Shown: positions 42,552 to 51,794 of the stretch, one piece after another | Numbering within the stretch: position 1 is the stretch's first letter | How the letters are laid out: the number at the start of each line of letters is the position of its first letter | DNA from: Flavipsychrobacter sp. | Lineage (GTDB): Bacteria > Bacteroidota > Bacteroidia > Chitinophagales > Chitinophagaceae | Assembly (NCBI GenBank): GCA_031292525.1 | Contig: JARLGY010000045.1 | Location: 124,001-188,000, forward strand | DNA: 64,000 bases | Reading direction: 5' to 3' | Position numbers and translations under genes: made by a program | Notes under the pieces: generated by a model | Seen by the model: only the letters and a program-made list of their open reading frames with translations | The model's database searches: none | What the model was told of the DNA's origin: nothing

Positions 42552-44354
42552 ATGAAAAGGCTATTACTTATACTTATCGCAATTGTCGTAGCGCAAATCA
42601 CGTTTGCCTGCTCTGCAAGCTTTACTTACTCAACAACTGCATTAGGCAATAATCTCTTGTATCTTACTTGCAACGTAACGTCCTCCATGGGATCTGTGCC
42701 ACCAGCTTCTACAGCTTACATTTCTTTCTCATTTGGAGACGGGTCGTACCAGTCTTCGGGTTTGGGGGGAAGCGTTTCACATAACTACGCCGCTGCAGGT
42801 ACCTATTCCGTGCAGGAAATAATTACTGTAATGGATTCCGGTACCTTTATTTGCTCAGATACAGTAACACATAGTGTAACCGTTAGCTATGCTCCATGTG
42901 CGTCTTCCTTTACATCTGTTACAGGTGCAGGTGGTAGTGTTACATTTACCGCTATCAATCCTGCAGGTACATCCGGCCTTACGTTTCTTTGGTTCTTTGG
43001 CGATGGCAGTTATGGTTATGGCAACCCAATTACACACACCTATACAAGCAATGGCATTTATTCAGTAAATATGTATGATTCTACCTCAGGTTGTTCTTAC
43101 CAAAATACGGGCAGCGCTTCAGTAACTACTGCATCTGCTGGCAGTTCTTGTGCCGGCTCTCATGCCCTATTTACTTCTTCTGTAAGTGGTTTAACAGTTA
43201 GTTTTACAAACACTTCCACATATAGTGGATTCTCTGCTACACCCGTTGCTTCATGGTGGTTTAGCGATGGCGGAACAAGCACTCTACTTTCTCCAACACA
43301 TACCTTTGCTTCTTCGGGGACATACACTGCCACGCTCAAAATGTCCTGGTTCGATTCACTTACCCTAAATACTTGCACGGATACAATAAGTCAAACAGTA
43401 ACTTGTGGAAGCCCAATAAATTCAATATCCGGCAATATATTAATTGATTCAACTGGTAATCCTATGAACCCTACTTTCAAAGTATGGCTGATCAATTTTG
43501 ATAGTGCCACAAATTCATTATCTGCTGTAGATTCAGTAAATGTGATTGGTAGCTTTTGGTCAGGAAATTATACGTTCAGCAATGAATCTGCAGGATCTTA
43601 TCGCGTAAAAGCTGCACTAACAAATGGCCCGACTTCCGGTACAGCAGCCGTACCCACTTATGGTTATGATAGCTTGTACTGGCATGGAGCAAACGTGATC
43701 AGCTATAGCGGATATGGCATAAACGGTGCCAACGATATCCATTTGCTCAATGGCACCGTTACCAGCGGCCCTGGTTTTGTATCAGGTAATGTATCTGCCG
43801 GTGCTAACAAAGGAACTCAAACTACCGGCATGCCTGTAGCTAACCTTACTATTTTTCTTGAAAATATGAGCAGTAAAGTACTAGCATACACCATTACAGA
43901 TGCAAGTGGAAATTATCATTTCTCCAACTTCCCAACCGGCAGCTACAAAATATATCCTGAAGATTTGGGCTATATCACTGCGCCAGCTATCCTAACCGTT
44001 GGGACCACACAGATCACAAATGCTGATTTTATGGAGCATACAATTAGCAAGACCATAACTCCTATTAGCGAAGGGTTAGTTAATATAACTGAAAGCACTG
44101 CATCATTTAATGTGTTCCCTAATCCTGCGAATAGTATTGTCAACATTTCCTGGACATCAAAAACAGCATTGAAGAATGCCAACGTATGCATCACAGATGT
44201 AGTTGGTCGCAGAATTTTTGACACAGATCTGGACATGTCTAACTATACCGGTTATACCCATATTAACCTGTCAAGTCTAACATCAGGTGTTTACTTCATA
44301 AGCATTAAAGCTGACGGTATCAACTATACTAACAAAGTGGTATTACAGCATTAG
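42552..44354 (+). CDS. PKD-repeat secreted protein with T9SS sorting domain
   Basis: The 600-residue protein has a signal peptide (MKRLLLILIAIVVAQITFAC) and three PKD-like repeats in residues about 20-290 (FGDGSY, FGDGSYGYG and WFSDGGTST, each followed by H-x-Y/F-x-x-x-G-x-Y). A carboxypeptidase-regulatory-like/Cna-B-type beta domain follows near 400-500 (VANLTIFLENMS ... ASGNYHFSNFPTGSYKIYPE). The last 80 residues are a type A sorting domain (FNVFPNPANSIVNIS ... LTSGVYFISIKADGINYTNKVVLQH). It is exported to the cell surface or medium by the type IX system; its role may be adhesive. A paralogue follows. Confidence 0.92.
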   Translation: MKRLLLILIAIVVAQITFACSASFTYSTTALGNNLLYLTCNVTSSMGSVPPASTAYISFSFGDGSYQSSGLGGSVSHNYAAAGTYSVQEIITVMDSGTFICSDTVTHSVTVSYAPCASSFTSVTGAGGSVTFTAINPAGTSGLTFLWFFGDGSYGYGNPITHTYTSNGIYSVNMYDSTSGCSYQNTGSASVTTASAGSSCAGSHALFTSSVSGLTVSFTNTSTYSGFSATPVASWWFSDGGTSTLLSPTHTFASSGTYTATLKMSWFDSLTLNTCTDTISQTVTCGSPINSISGNILIDSTGNPMNPTFKVWLINFDSATNSLSAVDSVNVIGSFWSGNYTFSNESAGSYRVKAALTNGPTSGTAAVPTYGYDSLYWHGANVISYSGYGINGANDIHLLNGTVTSGPGFVSGNVSAGANKGTQTTGMPVANLTIFLENMSSKVLAYTITDASGNYHFSNFPTGSYKIYPEDLGYITAPAILTVGTTQITNADFMEHTISKTITPISEGLVNITESTASFNVFPNPANSIVNISWTSKTALKNANVCITDVVGRRIFDTDLDMSNYTGYTHINLSSLTSGVYFISIKADGINYTNKVVLQH

Positions 44355-44370
44355 AAAAATTAACAAGCTC

Positions 44371-44411
44371 ATAATGAAAATAGGGACTGTATTAGTCCCT
44401 ATTTTCATTAT
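44371..44411 (+). terminator. Strong intrinsic terminator
   Basis: An 18-bp perfect stem (44371-44388 with 44394-44411, loop GTATT) containing TAGGGACT / AGTCCCTA begins 16 bases after the stop of the first T9SS cargo gene and separates it from its paralogue. Confidence 0.9.
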
Positions 44412-44489
44412 ATCAAATTGCTTATTCGTTGCTTAAGTGAAAAAGGTTATTTATCTTTAAATAACCTTTCAAATTTTAAACATCCTATC

Positions 44490-46025
44490 ATGAAAAAGCT
44501 ATTTACTACTATCGTTGTTTTTTTAATAAGTCAAACCGTTTTTGCCTGTGCAGGCGTTTATAACTCATTTACCACTTCCACGAGCGGACTAACTGTAGCT
44601 TATGCTGCCATTATAGGTGTACCAGCACCAGGAGGCTATTCCCTGGCTTGGACGCTAGGTGATGGGGCTGTAAGCGTTGCAATTTCTGGTACACATACTT
44701 ATGCTTCGGCTGGTACTTATATTATTACATTATACATTGCCTTGCAAACAGGTTGCACAGACACCGTTACTCAATCTGTTACTGTTCCCGGTTCAAGTTC
44801 ATCTTCCTGTGCTGGCGTGAGTAATTCCTTCACCTCTTCAAGTAGTGGTTTAACCGCTTCTTTTACCAACACATCAACTGATACAGCTATATCATCATCA
44901 TCAAGCACACAGTGGTTTTTCGGGGATGGAAGCTCGGACACGTCTTTTTCTCAATCGCACACATATATGTCATCGGGCAGCTACTCCGTTAAACTCATTA
45001 TGACTTGGTACGATTCGCTCACTTTTTTAACTTGTACAGATTCAGTTGTAAATTTAGTAACGGTTACGAGTAGCAGTACCACAAACCAAATAACAGGTAA
45101 TCTTTCCACAGATACAGGCACAGGTAATCCTTCGAGTCCTGTTTTTAAAGTATGGCTGATCAGTTACGACAGCGCATCTTCAATACTTTCAGCTGTTGAC
45201 TCGGTAAATGTTATTGGCAGCGCTTATACAGGTAGCTACGCATTTAGTAACGAACCTGCAGGTGCCTACCGTGTAAAGGCAGCCCTTACCAATGGTCCCA
45301 CATCGGGCACTGCAGCATTGCCTACTTATGGCTACGACAGCCTTTACTGGCAAGGAGCTATTGTCATCAACTATAGTGGCTCTGGTATAGATACCGGTAA
45401 CAATATCTATTTACTTAATGGTACCGTTACCAATGGTCCTGGCTTTGTTGGTGGCAATGTATCATCTGGAGCTAATAAAGGCACACAAACCACAGGTGTA
45501 CCTGTGGCTAGCCTTATTATTTTCCTCGAAAACATGAGCGGTAAAGTATTGGCCTATACAGCTACAGATGCCAGTGGCAACTATCACTTTGCTAATTTCC
45601 CGGCTGGCAGCTATAAAATATATCCTGAATGTATGGGATATAATACTACTCCTGCCGTTGTTACTATTGGTGCATCACAAGTAAGTAACATTAATTTTAT
45701 AGAGCATACCATCAGCAAGACCATAACACCTAACAGCAATGTGGCCGTAGCGAATGTTACTGAAAATATCGCTTCTTTCAACGTATTTCCTAATCCATGT
45801 AGTGGCTTGTTCAACATCACATGGTCTTCCAATAATGCCTTACAGAATGTACATGCAAATGTTACAGATGTAGTTGGTCACAAAATTTTTGAAACAGACC
45901 TGGACATGTCTAATACAAAAGGTTACGCACACATTAACCTATCTAACCTAACATCTGGTATTTACTTCATCAACATCAAGGTTGACGGTATCAACTACAC
46001 AAATAAGGTAGTTTTACAGAAGTAA
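44490..46025 (+). CDS. PKD-repeat secreted protein with T9SS sorting domain (paralogue)
   Basis: Start 44490 (MKKLFTTIVVFLISQTVFAC) gives a signal peptide; the frame upstream crosses the intergenic region. The 511-residue protein has two PKD-like repeats (LGDGAVSV, FGDGSSDT), a Ser-rich spacer, then a segment nearly identical to the neighbour. That segment includes YRVKAALTNGPTSGTAA and TYGYDSLYWQGA, the Cna-B-like domain and the T9SS sorting tail LTSGIYFINIKVDGINYTNKVVLQK. It arose by tandem duplication with loss or gain of one PKD repeat. It has its own terminator, so the two are separate transcripts. Confidence 0.92.
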   Translation: MKKLFTTIVVFLISQTVFACAGVYNSFTTSTSGLTVAYAAIIGVPAPGGYSLAWTLGDGAVSVAISGTHTYASAGTYIITLYIALQTGCTDTVTQSVTVPGSSSSSCAGVSNSFTSSSSGLTASFTNTSTDTAISSSSSTQWFFGDGSSDTSFSQSHTYMSSGSYSVKLIMTWYDSLTFLTCTDSVVNLVTVTSSSTTNQITGNLSTDTGTGNPSSPVFKVWLISYDSASSILSAVDSVNVIGSAYTGSYAFSNEPAGAYRVKAALTNGPTSGTAALPTYGYDSLYWQGAIVINYSGSGIDTGNNIYLLNGTVTNGPGFVGGNVSSGANKGTQTTGVPVASLIIFLENMSGKVLAYTATDASGNYHFANFPAGSYKIYPECMGYNTTPAVVTIGASQVSNINFIEHTISKTITPNSNVAVANVTENIASFNVFPNPCSGLFNITWSSNNALQNVHANVTDVVGHKIFETDLDMSNTKGYAHINLSNLTSGIYFINIKVDGINYTNKVVLQK

Positions 46026-46039
46026 CACTTGTTGATCAT

Positions 46040-46089
46040 CTTAAAGTAAAAAAATGGGGGCAATGTTGCTCCCTTTTTTTTACTTTAAG
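46040..46089 (+). terminator. Long intrinsic terminator
   Basis: Arms CTTAAAGTAAAAAAATGGG and CCCTTTTTTTTACTTTAAG pair around GGCAA-tg-TTGCT, 15 bases after the stop of the second T9SS cargo gene. Confidence 0.88.
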
Positions 46090-46155
46090 ATACCTTTAAA
46101 GATCTATCTTATATCTTTGTATAGTAACTTTTACAGCCATCATTATTTTTCATTT

Positions 46156-46929
46156 ATGAATAACAATTTTGTACGGAGCATGCTTTTGTGTTTCGTTATA
46201 TCTATATCCACCTTTTCAGCCTATGGGCAAGATGAGGATATGGAAACATTCCGCAACTTTCAATTATCGTTTACACGTGTATCAGACGCATACAGCAAAT
46301 TCAACGATAGCCTGAAGAAAGATTTTAAGAAACAAGGTGTGACTTATCCATGCAAGGATATCTTTTTGCGCGTGTTCAAATCGCAGAACGAGATGGAACT
46401 CTGGGCGCGCAATGATGAGAATGGCGATTATAAATTGATAAAAAATTATCGGATCTGTGCTCTTTCTGGCATACTGGGCCCCAAACGTTTTGAAGGTGAT
46501 AGGCAAGTACCTGAAGGTTTTTACTTCATCGAAGACTTCAATCCTAAAAGCGACTACTATCTTTCCCTGCTACTTAATTATCCCAATTACTCAGATATTA
46601 AAATGAGCAATAACCAAAAACCAGGTGGCGATATTTACATACACGGTGGCTGTGTAACTGTAGGGTGCATGCCCATGACAGATGATGTAATACAGGAAAT
46701 TTATGTGGCATGTATGAATGCTAAAATTAGTGGCGAAGCCTATATACCTGTACAGATATACCCTGTGAGGTTTAATAAAACAGGACTTAATTTTCTGGGC
46801 AAATCATATCCTCAGGACATGAATAAACAGAAGTTCTGGGTAAACTTGAAGGAGAATTACGACTATTTTGAAAAATACCATCGTCTACTTCCAGTTATGT
46901 ACACGCCCGATGGTACTTATGCCAATTAA
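46156..46929 (+). CDS. YafK-like L,D-transpeptidase family protein
   Basis: Start 46156 gives a signal peptide MNNNFVRSMLLCFVISISTFSAYG-QDED; the longer frame begins inside the preceding terminator. The 257-residue protein carries the YkuD-type domain: LRVFKSQNEMELWARN, GPKRFEGDRQVPEGFY, and the active site DIYIHGGCVTVGCMPMTDD with His163 and catalytic Cys171. In Escherichia coli the YafK (DpaA/LdtF) enzyme detaches lipoprotein Braun from peptidoglycan rather than cross-linking it. Here the substrate is open, since Bacteroidota lack Lpp. Periplasmic. Confidence 0.9.
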   Translation: MNNNFVRSMLLCFVISISTFSAYGQDEDMETFRNFQLSFTRVSDAYSKFNDSLKKDFKKQGVTYPCKDIFLRVFKSQNEMELWARNDENGDYKLIKNYRICALSGILGPKRFEGDRQVPEGFYFIEDFNPKSDYYLSLLLNYPNYSDIKMSNNQKPGGDIYIHGGCVTVGCMPMTDDVIQEIYVACMNAKISGEAYIPVQIYPVRFNKTGLNFLGKSYPQDMNKQKFWVNLKENYDYFEKYHRLLPVMYTPDGTYAN

Positions 46930-46982
46930 ATTTCCTTAGCAACACTTTGGCTAACTTAGTGTTATTGTAGGACACTTATATT

Positions 46983-47900
46983 ATGCGAAAGACATTTAGG
47001 CGCAAATATCACTTACTAGTAAATGCTGCGTTTTTCGCAATACTTTTTGCGTTTGCCTCTTGCGAAAAAGTAGTGAACATCCACCTTAGTTCTACGCCGC
47101 CTGCACTGGTAGTGCAGGGGCAAATAGAAACCGGGCTGCCACCAATTGTAATACTTACCACATCTATAGGTTTTTTTGCAAACATTGATCTTACAACGTT
47201 GCAGAACTCTTTTGTGCACGGGGCTACTGTAACAGTTAGCGACGGTAGTAGAACTATGAAGCTTAAAGAATATTCTTTAGACACATTAGGCACAAATAAG
47301 ATATACTATTATACCCTTGATGCAGACAGCCTGGCAAATATTTTTGTTGGACAGATAGAGCATTTTTATACTCTTACTATTACATACAACAGCAAAACTT
47401 ATACTTCTGTCACCAAAATTCCTAATCCAGCACCAATCGATTCTTTATATACGGGCACACCTCTTTTTATTGATAATAAAACACCGAAAAATGCATTGCA
47501 GCTCTTCACCGATTATTCAGACCCTGATACAATAGGCAATTTTGTAAAATACTTTACATCTCGAGATCACCAGGCTTACTACCCAGCCAATAATGTATTT
47601 AGTGATGAAGTGATCAATGGGACTAAAATTACACAGCTTGGTCTCCAGGTGGGCTATAATGATTCTACCAATGTCAATAGTGACTCGCTAAGATACCTGT
47701 ATCCTGGTGATACAATTACAGTAAAATGGTGCAGCATTGATAAAGGAGTATATACTTTCTGGAATACTTACCAGTTTGCTTTAAACGCTGTTGGTAACCC
47801 CTTTGCCAGTCCTATTAATGTTACCAGCAATATTAGTAACGGCGCATTAGGTGTGTGGGCTGGTTACGGCACCTATTTTAAAACACTCATTGTAAAATAA
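46983..47900 (+). CDS. DUF4249 lipoprotein
   Basis: The 305-residue protein has a lipoprotein signal ending FAFASC-EKVVNIHL. It follows the DUF4249 pattern: PPALVVQGQIETGLPPIVILTTSIGFF, a beta-rich middle (FVHGATVTVSDG), HFYTLTITYNSKTYTSVTKIPNPAPIDSLYT, and the closing YGTYFKTLIVK. DUF4249 proteins are usually encoded beside a TonB-dependent receptor; here there is none on either side. It is probably anchored in the outer membrane; function unknown. Confidence 0.88.
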   Translation: MRKTFRRKYHLLVNAAFFAILFAFASCEKVVNIHLSSTPPALVVQGQIETGLPPIVILTTSIGFFANIDLTTLQNSFVHGATVTVSDGSRTMKLKEYSLDTLGTNKIYYYTLDADSLANIFVGQIEHFYTLTITYNSKTYTSVTKIPNPAPIDSLYTGTPLFIDNKTPKNALQLFTDYSDPDTIGNFVKYFTSRDHQAYYPANNVFSDEVINGTKITQLGLQVGYNDSTNVNSDSLRYLYPGDTITVKWCSIDKGVYTFWNTYQFALNAVGNPFASPINVTSNISNGALGVWAGYGTYFKTLIVK

Positions 47901-48015
47901 TCTACTGCTAAAATTGTAAATAATAGGCCGATAACTATTTATTACACAAACAGTTTGCTGCATAGACAATTGTTTCGCAATTTTACCGAACCAAAAAAAT
48001 TATCCAGAAAATATC

Positions 48016-48954
48016 ATGGCTGAAGTTGAAAAAGTACATTGTCTCATTATTGGTTCAGGTCCCGCAGGTTATACTGCCGCTATTTATGCAGCCCGTGCCG
48101 GCCTTAAGCCGGTACAATACCAAGGTCTGCAACCCGGTGGTCAACTTACTATTACTACCGATGTAGAGAATTACCCAGGTTATCCTAATGGCATCATGGG
48201 GCCGCAAATGATGATAGATTTTGAGCAACAGGCGCAACGCATGGGAGCGGATATACGCTGGGGTATGGCTACCCAGGTCGACTTCAATAGTCTGCCACAT
48301 AAAGTGCAAATAGATGATGAAAAATGGATCGAAGCAGATTCAGTTATCATAGCCACGGGTGCATCAGCAAAATGGCTGGGCTTAGAATCTGAGCAACGTT
48401 TGAATGGACATGGGGTTTCTGCATGTGCTGTATGTGACGGCTTTTTCTTTAAGAACACAGATGTTGCTATAGTGGGTGCGGGTGATACAGCTTGCGAGGA
48501 AGCACTGTACTTGTCTAAGCTATGCAGCCATGTACATATGCTTATTCGTAGAAGTGAAATGCGCGCCAGCAAAATAATGCAGGATCGTGTATTGAAAACA
48601 GAAAACATTACCGTGCACTGGAATACCGAAACACTTGAAGTGCTCGGCGACCATAAAGTGGATAGCATAAAAGTGATAAATCACCAATCAAAAGCTGAAA
48701 GTGTAATACCTGTAAAAGCATTCTTTGTAGCCATAGGTCACGAACCAAATTCAAGCATGTTTAAAGGCTTGCTGGATATGGACGAAAGTGGCTACCTGCA
48801 AACACTACCCGGCTCGTCAAAGACCAATATACCCGGCGTGTTTGCCTGCGGCGATGTGCAGGATAAAATATATCGCCAGGCAGTTACAGCGGCAGGCAGC
48901 GGCTGTATGGCTGCGTTGGATGCTGAAAGGTATTTAAGTGCGTTGGAAGGATAA
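48016..48954 (+). CDS. trxB: Thioredoxin-disulfide reductase
   Basis: The 312-residue flavoenzyme has the FAD motif IIGSGPAGYTAAIYAARAG, redox-active CAVCDG (Cys137, Cys140), the NADPH motif VGAGDTACEEALYL and the closing FACGDVQDKIYRQAVTAAGSGCMAALDAERYL. It uses NADPH to reduce thioredoxin. The middle residue pair in the CxxC is Ala-Val rather than the usual Ala-Thr. Monocistronic, ending at a bidirectional terminator. Confidence 0.97.
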   Translation: MAEVEKVHCLIIGSGPAGYTAAIYAARAGLKPVQYQGLQPGGQLTITTDVENYPGYPNGIMGPQMMIDFEQQAQRMGADIRWGMATQVDFNSLPHKVQIDDEKWIEADSVIIATGASAKWLGLESEQRLNGHGVSACAVCDGFFFKNTDVAIVGAGDTACEEALYLSKLCSHVHMLIRRSEMRASKIMQDRVLKTENITVHWNTETLEVLGDHKVDSIKVINHQSKAESVIPVKAFFVAIGHEPNSSMFKGLLDMDESGYLQTLPGSSKTNIPGVFACGDVQDKIYRQAVTAAGSGCMAALDAERYLSALEG

Positions 48955-48970
48955 GAAATTCAAGTCCTAT

Positions 48971-49020
48971 CTTTAAACACAGAGGGTTCAGGCTATTGTT
49001 TGAACCCTCTGTGTTTAAAG
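48971..49020. terminator. Bidirectional terminator, perfect 20-bp stem
   Basis: Bases 48971-48990 pair perfectly with 49001-49020 around loop GGCTATTGTT; the core is CAGAGGGTTCA. It lies between convergent trxB and the pseudouridine synthase gene, one base from the latter's stop. Confidence 0.92.
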
Positions 49021-49021
49021 A

Positions 49022-49630
49022 TCATCTCCAGTTATCTATCTGCAACAAATCAAAAAAGTTTTCTTCATCTAGTTCTCTTACACATCCTGGCTCCAAATCA
49101 CTGAGCTCCAAATTTTCAATAGAAGTTCTTACTAGTCGCTTACAAGGATGGTTAATAGCTGATACCATTTTCCTTACCTGGTGAAACTTACCTTCATATA
49201 ACGACATGCTGAGCCATGTGTGCGGCACGTAATCTCTTAGTTCTAATTGGTGTGGAAATAGATATTCAGGTTCAGGTATAATGTCAACCTCACACGGTGG
49301 TGTAAGGTAATCTATACCGCCTTTTACTTTTATAGTTACACCAGTCCTTAGTAGTTCCAGGTTTTCAGGGCTGACTTTGTTCTTTACCCTAATAATGTAA
49401 GTACGTTTATGAGGCGCCACACCCTGGAACAATAGCTTAGTCACTCTCTTATTGGTAGTAAGTATCAGTAACCCTTCAGATAAGCTATCCAACCTGCCAA
49501 TGGCATGTATACCTTCCGGAAAATCAAAATCAAGGTCACCCAGCAAGCCAACATCCTCCTTACTTACAAACTGAGATACCATGTTGTAAGGCTTATTAAT
49601 AATGAAGTAACGGTTGGCCATAGCGGTCAT
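49022..49630 (-). CDS. RsuA/RluE-type rRNA pseudouridine synthase
   Basis: The 202-residue enzyme has NKPYNMVSQF near the N-terminus, catalytic motif GRLDSLSEGLLILT with the nucleophilic Asp, the strand KTYIIRVK-like KRTYIIRVKNKVSP and the closing EGKFHQVRKMVSAI. The absence of an S4 domain and the short length fit the RluE (23S rRNA U2457) group better than RsuA. An in-frame ATG three codons in (49621, MANRYF) is an equally likely start. Confidence 0.92.
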   Translation of the reverse strand: MTAMANRYFIINKPYNMVSQFVSKEDVGLLGDLDFDFPEGIHAIGRLDSLSEGLLILTTNKRVTKLLFQGVAPHKRTYIIRVKNKVSPENLELLRTGVTIKVKGGIDYLTPPCEVDIIPEPEYLFPHQLELRDYVPHTWLSMSLYEGKFHQVRKMVSAINHPCKRLVRTSIENLELSDLEPGCVRELDEENFFDLLQIDNWR

Positions 49631-49668
49631 AAAGGAGATTTAACCAAAGATAGACAATGAGCAGAGGT

Positions 49669-50577
49669 TTAGTTAGTATTCCTTCCCTTCTCCCATTCCG
49701 CCTGCAATTGCTTAGATGTTAGCTTACTCTTGTCATGGCTCCAGCCTGGAGGGCCAAATATATAGCCTAGCTTATCTTTCAGAGATGTTTTTTTATGAAG
49801 GTCTTTCCCCATAGCCGACCATTCATGAAAAATGATCCGCACTGGGTTCTGTGGTTTTTCAACAGGAGTAAGAAGACCGTAACGTGGTGCTTCTTCGGGC
49901 AGCTCTTCTGTAAATGTTCCGAATATGCGATCCCAGATAATAAGCACCATACCCATATTTTTATCCAGGTAAGGTATATTACTGGCATGATGCACACGAT
50001 GATGGGACGGAGTTACAAAAATATACTCTATCCACCGAGGCAGCTTTTGTACCGCTTGAGTATGCACTATAATACCATAGGTCTGCGTTATAGCATACAT
50101 AAATAGGATGTCCATAGGATGGAAACCTAAAAAGGCAAGCGGTATAAAGTATAAATATCTGTAAAAAGGCATAAACACAGACGATCTAAAGCCCGTAGAG
50201 AGGTTAAACTCTTCTGATGAATGATGGGTTACATGCACTGCCCAAAATAAACGGCAGTTATGATCAACATAATGCTCCAGCCAAAACATAATATCTTCGG
50301 CAAAAAATAACGCTACCCAATATAAAACCGGGTTCCATTGCAGGTGTATATGATAAGCAAAGAAATATACAAGTATAGCCAGTGCAATGCCTCTCAGCAA
50401 CAAGTCTATGCCCGCATTCAGTAAGTTAAGATATATGTTTACTATTGTCTCTTTCCAACTATAAAATTTCCAGTGGTGAAAATTGCTCAGCAATATTTCC
50501 AATGGAATAAGAATAGCATAAATTGGAATGGAAAACAGCAACAATAGCTCCTTTTGCAGCTGACCCATAATTGGCAA
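49669..50577 (-). CDS. Sterol desaturase/fatty acid hydroxylase family protein
   Basis: The 302-residue membrane protein has the three His clusters of the family, HYVDHN, HVTHHSSEEFN and HRVHHASN, between four or so membrane helices; these bind a di-iron centre. Members hydroxylate or desaturate fatty acyl chains, sterols or carotenoids with O2. No lipid gene adjoins it, so the substrate cannot be given. It may start at ATG 50568 (MGQLQKELLL) instead of 50577. Encoded downstream of frr but past a terminator. Confidence 0.9.
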   Translation of the reverse strand: MPIMGQLQKELLLLFSIPIYAILIPLEILLSNFHHWKFYSWKETIVNIYLNLLNAGIDLLLRGIALAILVYFFAYHIHLQWNPVLYWVALFFAEDIMFWLEHYVDHNCRLFWAVHVTHHSSEEFNLSTGFRSSVFMPFYRYLYFIPLAFLGFHPMDILFMYAITQTYGIIVHTQAVQKLPRWIEYIFVTPSHHRVHHASNIPYLDKNMGMVLIIWDRIFGTFTEELPEEAPRYGLLTPVEKPQNPVRIIFHEWSAMGKDLHKKTSLKDKLGYIFGPPGWSHDKSKLTSKQLQAEWEKGRNTN

Positions 50578-50589
50578 AGTTAGTTATAA

Positions 50590-50621
50590 AAAACTGTGTA
50601 CGCATTGATATACGTACACAG
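50590..50621 (-). terminator. Intrinsic terminator of frr
   Basis: Stem CTGTGTACG / CGTACACAG (50594-50602, 50613-50621), followed on the minus strand by six T; it lies 7 bases past the frr stop. Confidence 0.85.
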
Positions 50622-50627
50622 CAGTCA

Positions 50628-51191
50628 TTAGATGGTCATTATCTCTTTTTCTTTGTCCTTACAGTGTTGATCTATAAGGGCAATATGCTTGTCGGTAATG
50701 CCTTGTGCCTTGGTTTCACCATCTTTAGCAGCGTCTTCACTGAGCCCTTCTTTTTGTTGTTTCTTTATATCTTCTATACTTTCGCGGCGTATGCTACGAA
50801 CAGCAATTTTTGCTTGCTCCCCTTCCCCGTTTACACGTTTTACCAACTCGCGACGCCTTTCTTCTGTAAGTGGGGGTAAAAACAAGCGTATAAACTGACC
50901 ATCATTTTGTGGATTTAGGCCTATATTAGCGCCAATAATAGCTTTCTCAATTGGGCCTATCATGTTCTTTTCCCAAGGTTGCAGAGTAAGTGTACGGGCG
51001 TCTGTAACCGTAACATTAGCAACCTGTTGCAATGGTGTAGGGCTACCGTAATAGGGTACCATTATACCATCTACAATTTGCGGGGTTGCCTTACCCGCCC
51101 GTATTTTTGTCAGTTCGATCTCTAGGTGTGTAATGGCTTTTTTCATTTGTGAAGCCATATCATCAACAATCATATCAATTACCTCGCTCAT
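50628..51191 (-). CDS. frr: Ribosome recycling factor
   Basis: The 187-residue protein is full length for RRF. It has MKKAITHLEIELTKIRAGKATPQIVDGIMVPYYGSPTPLQQVANV at the N-terminus and RLFLPPLTEERRRELVKRVNGEGEQAKIAVRSIRRE in the second half. With EF-G it splits the post-termination ribosome. It is monocistronic here, without the usual pyrH neighbour. Confidence 0.97.
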   Translation of the reverse strand: MSEVIDMIVDDMASQMKKAITHLEIELTKIRAGKATPQIVDGIMVPYYGSPTPLQQVANVTVTDARTLTLQPWEKNMIGPIEKAIIGANIGLNPQNDGQFIRLFLPPLTEERRRELVKRVNGEGEQAKIAVRSIRRESIEDIKKQQKEGLSEDAAKDGETKAQGITDKHIALIDQHCKDKEKEIMTI

Positions 51192-51350
51192 AGCACTAAG
51201 TAGTTTGCAGTCCGCAAATGTAAAAAATGTTCTGAAACATAAACGATACCTATAGCGTCTATTTACAGATTGATATTAATAATACTTTAGGTTATAGTAT
51301 TTGGAAAGGCTTTGAATGAGTGGTAAATTTGTATAAATCAATAGTTACCA

Positions 51351-51698
51351 ATGGATACTGTAGTAGCAAGCAATCCCGTAAAACTTTCAGCAAACGCTGT
51401 AAATGAAATAAAAAGGCTGACCAGTGAGCCAGGATTTGAACAGGGACAAAACCTGCGGATAGGTGTTAAAGGTGGTGGATGCTCTGGCATGAGTTATGTT
51501 TTGGGCTTTGACCAACAGCTTGCGGATGACGAAGTATATGATATTGAAGGAATAACTGTACTTATGAATAAAGCACATGGCATATACTTATTTGGGATGG
51601 AAGTAGATTACCAGGATGGCTTGAACGCTCGTGGTTTTGTATTTAAAAATCCTAATGCCAGCAGCACTTGTGGTTGTGGAACTTCTTTTGCCGTATAA
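51351..51698 (+). CDS. Iron-sulfur cluster assembly accessory protein (IscA/SufA/ErpA type)
   Basis: The 115-residue A-type carrier has three conserved cysteines, one in KGGGCSGMSYVLGF and two in the closing STCGCGTSF, with the family segment AVNEIKRL and the helix-turn YLFGMEVDYQDGLNARGFVFKNPNA. It carries Fe-S clusters to target apoproteins in the cytoplasm. Whether it is IscA, SufA or ErpA cannot be told, as no isc or suf gene is close. A hairpin terminator follows. Confidence 0.94.
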   Translation: MDTVVASNPVKLSANAVNEIKRLTSEPGFEQGQNLRIGVKGGGCSGMSYVLGFDQQLADDEVYDIEGITVLMNKAHGIYLFGMEVDYQDGLNARGFVFKNPNASSTCGCGTSFAV

Positions 51699-51710
51699 TA
51701 GCCAATAAGC

Positions 51711-51736
51711 CTTGATATTTGGATATCAGGTTTTAT
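51711..51736 (+). terminator. Intrinsic terminator
   Basis: Stem CCTTGATAT / ATATCAGG around TTGG, then TTTTATGCTTTT, 13 bases after the stop of the IscA-type gene. Confidence 0.65.
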
Positions 51737-51794
51737 GCTTTTATATTGTTGCGTGCAGGGTTGATTGTGTAGAAGGGGGCAAAATATTGCAACT

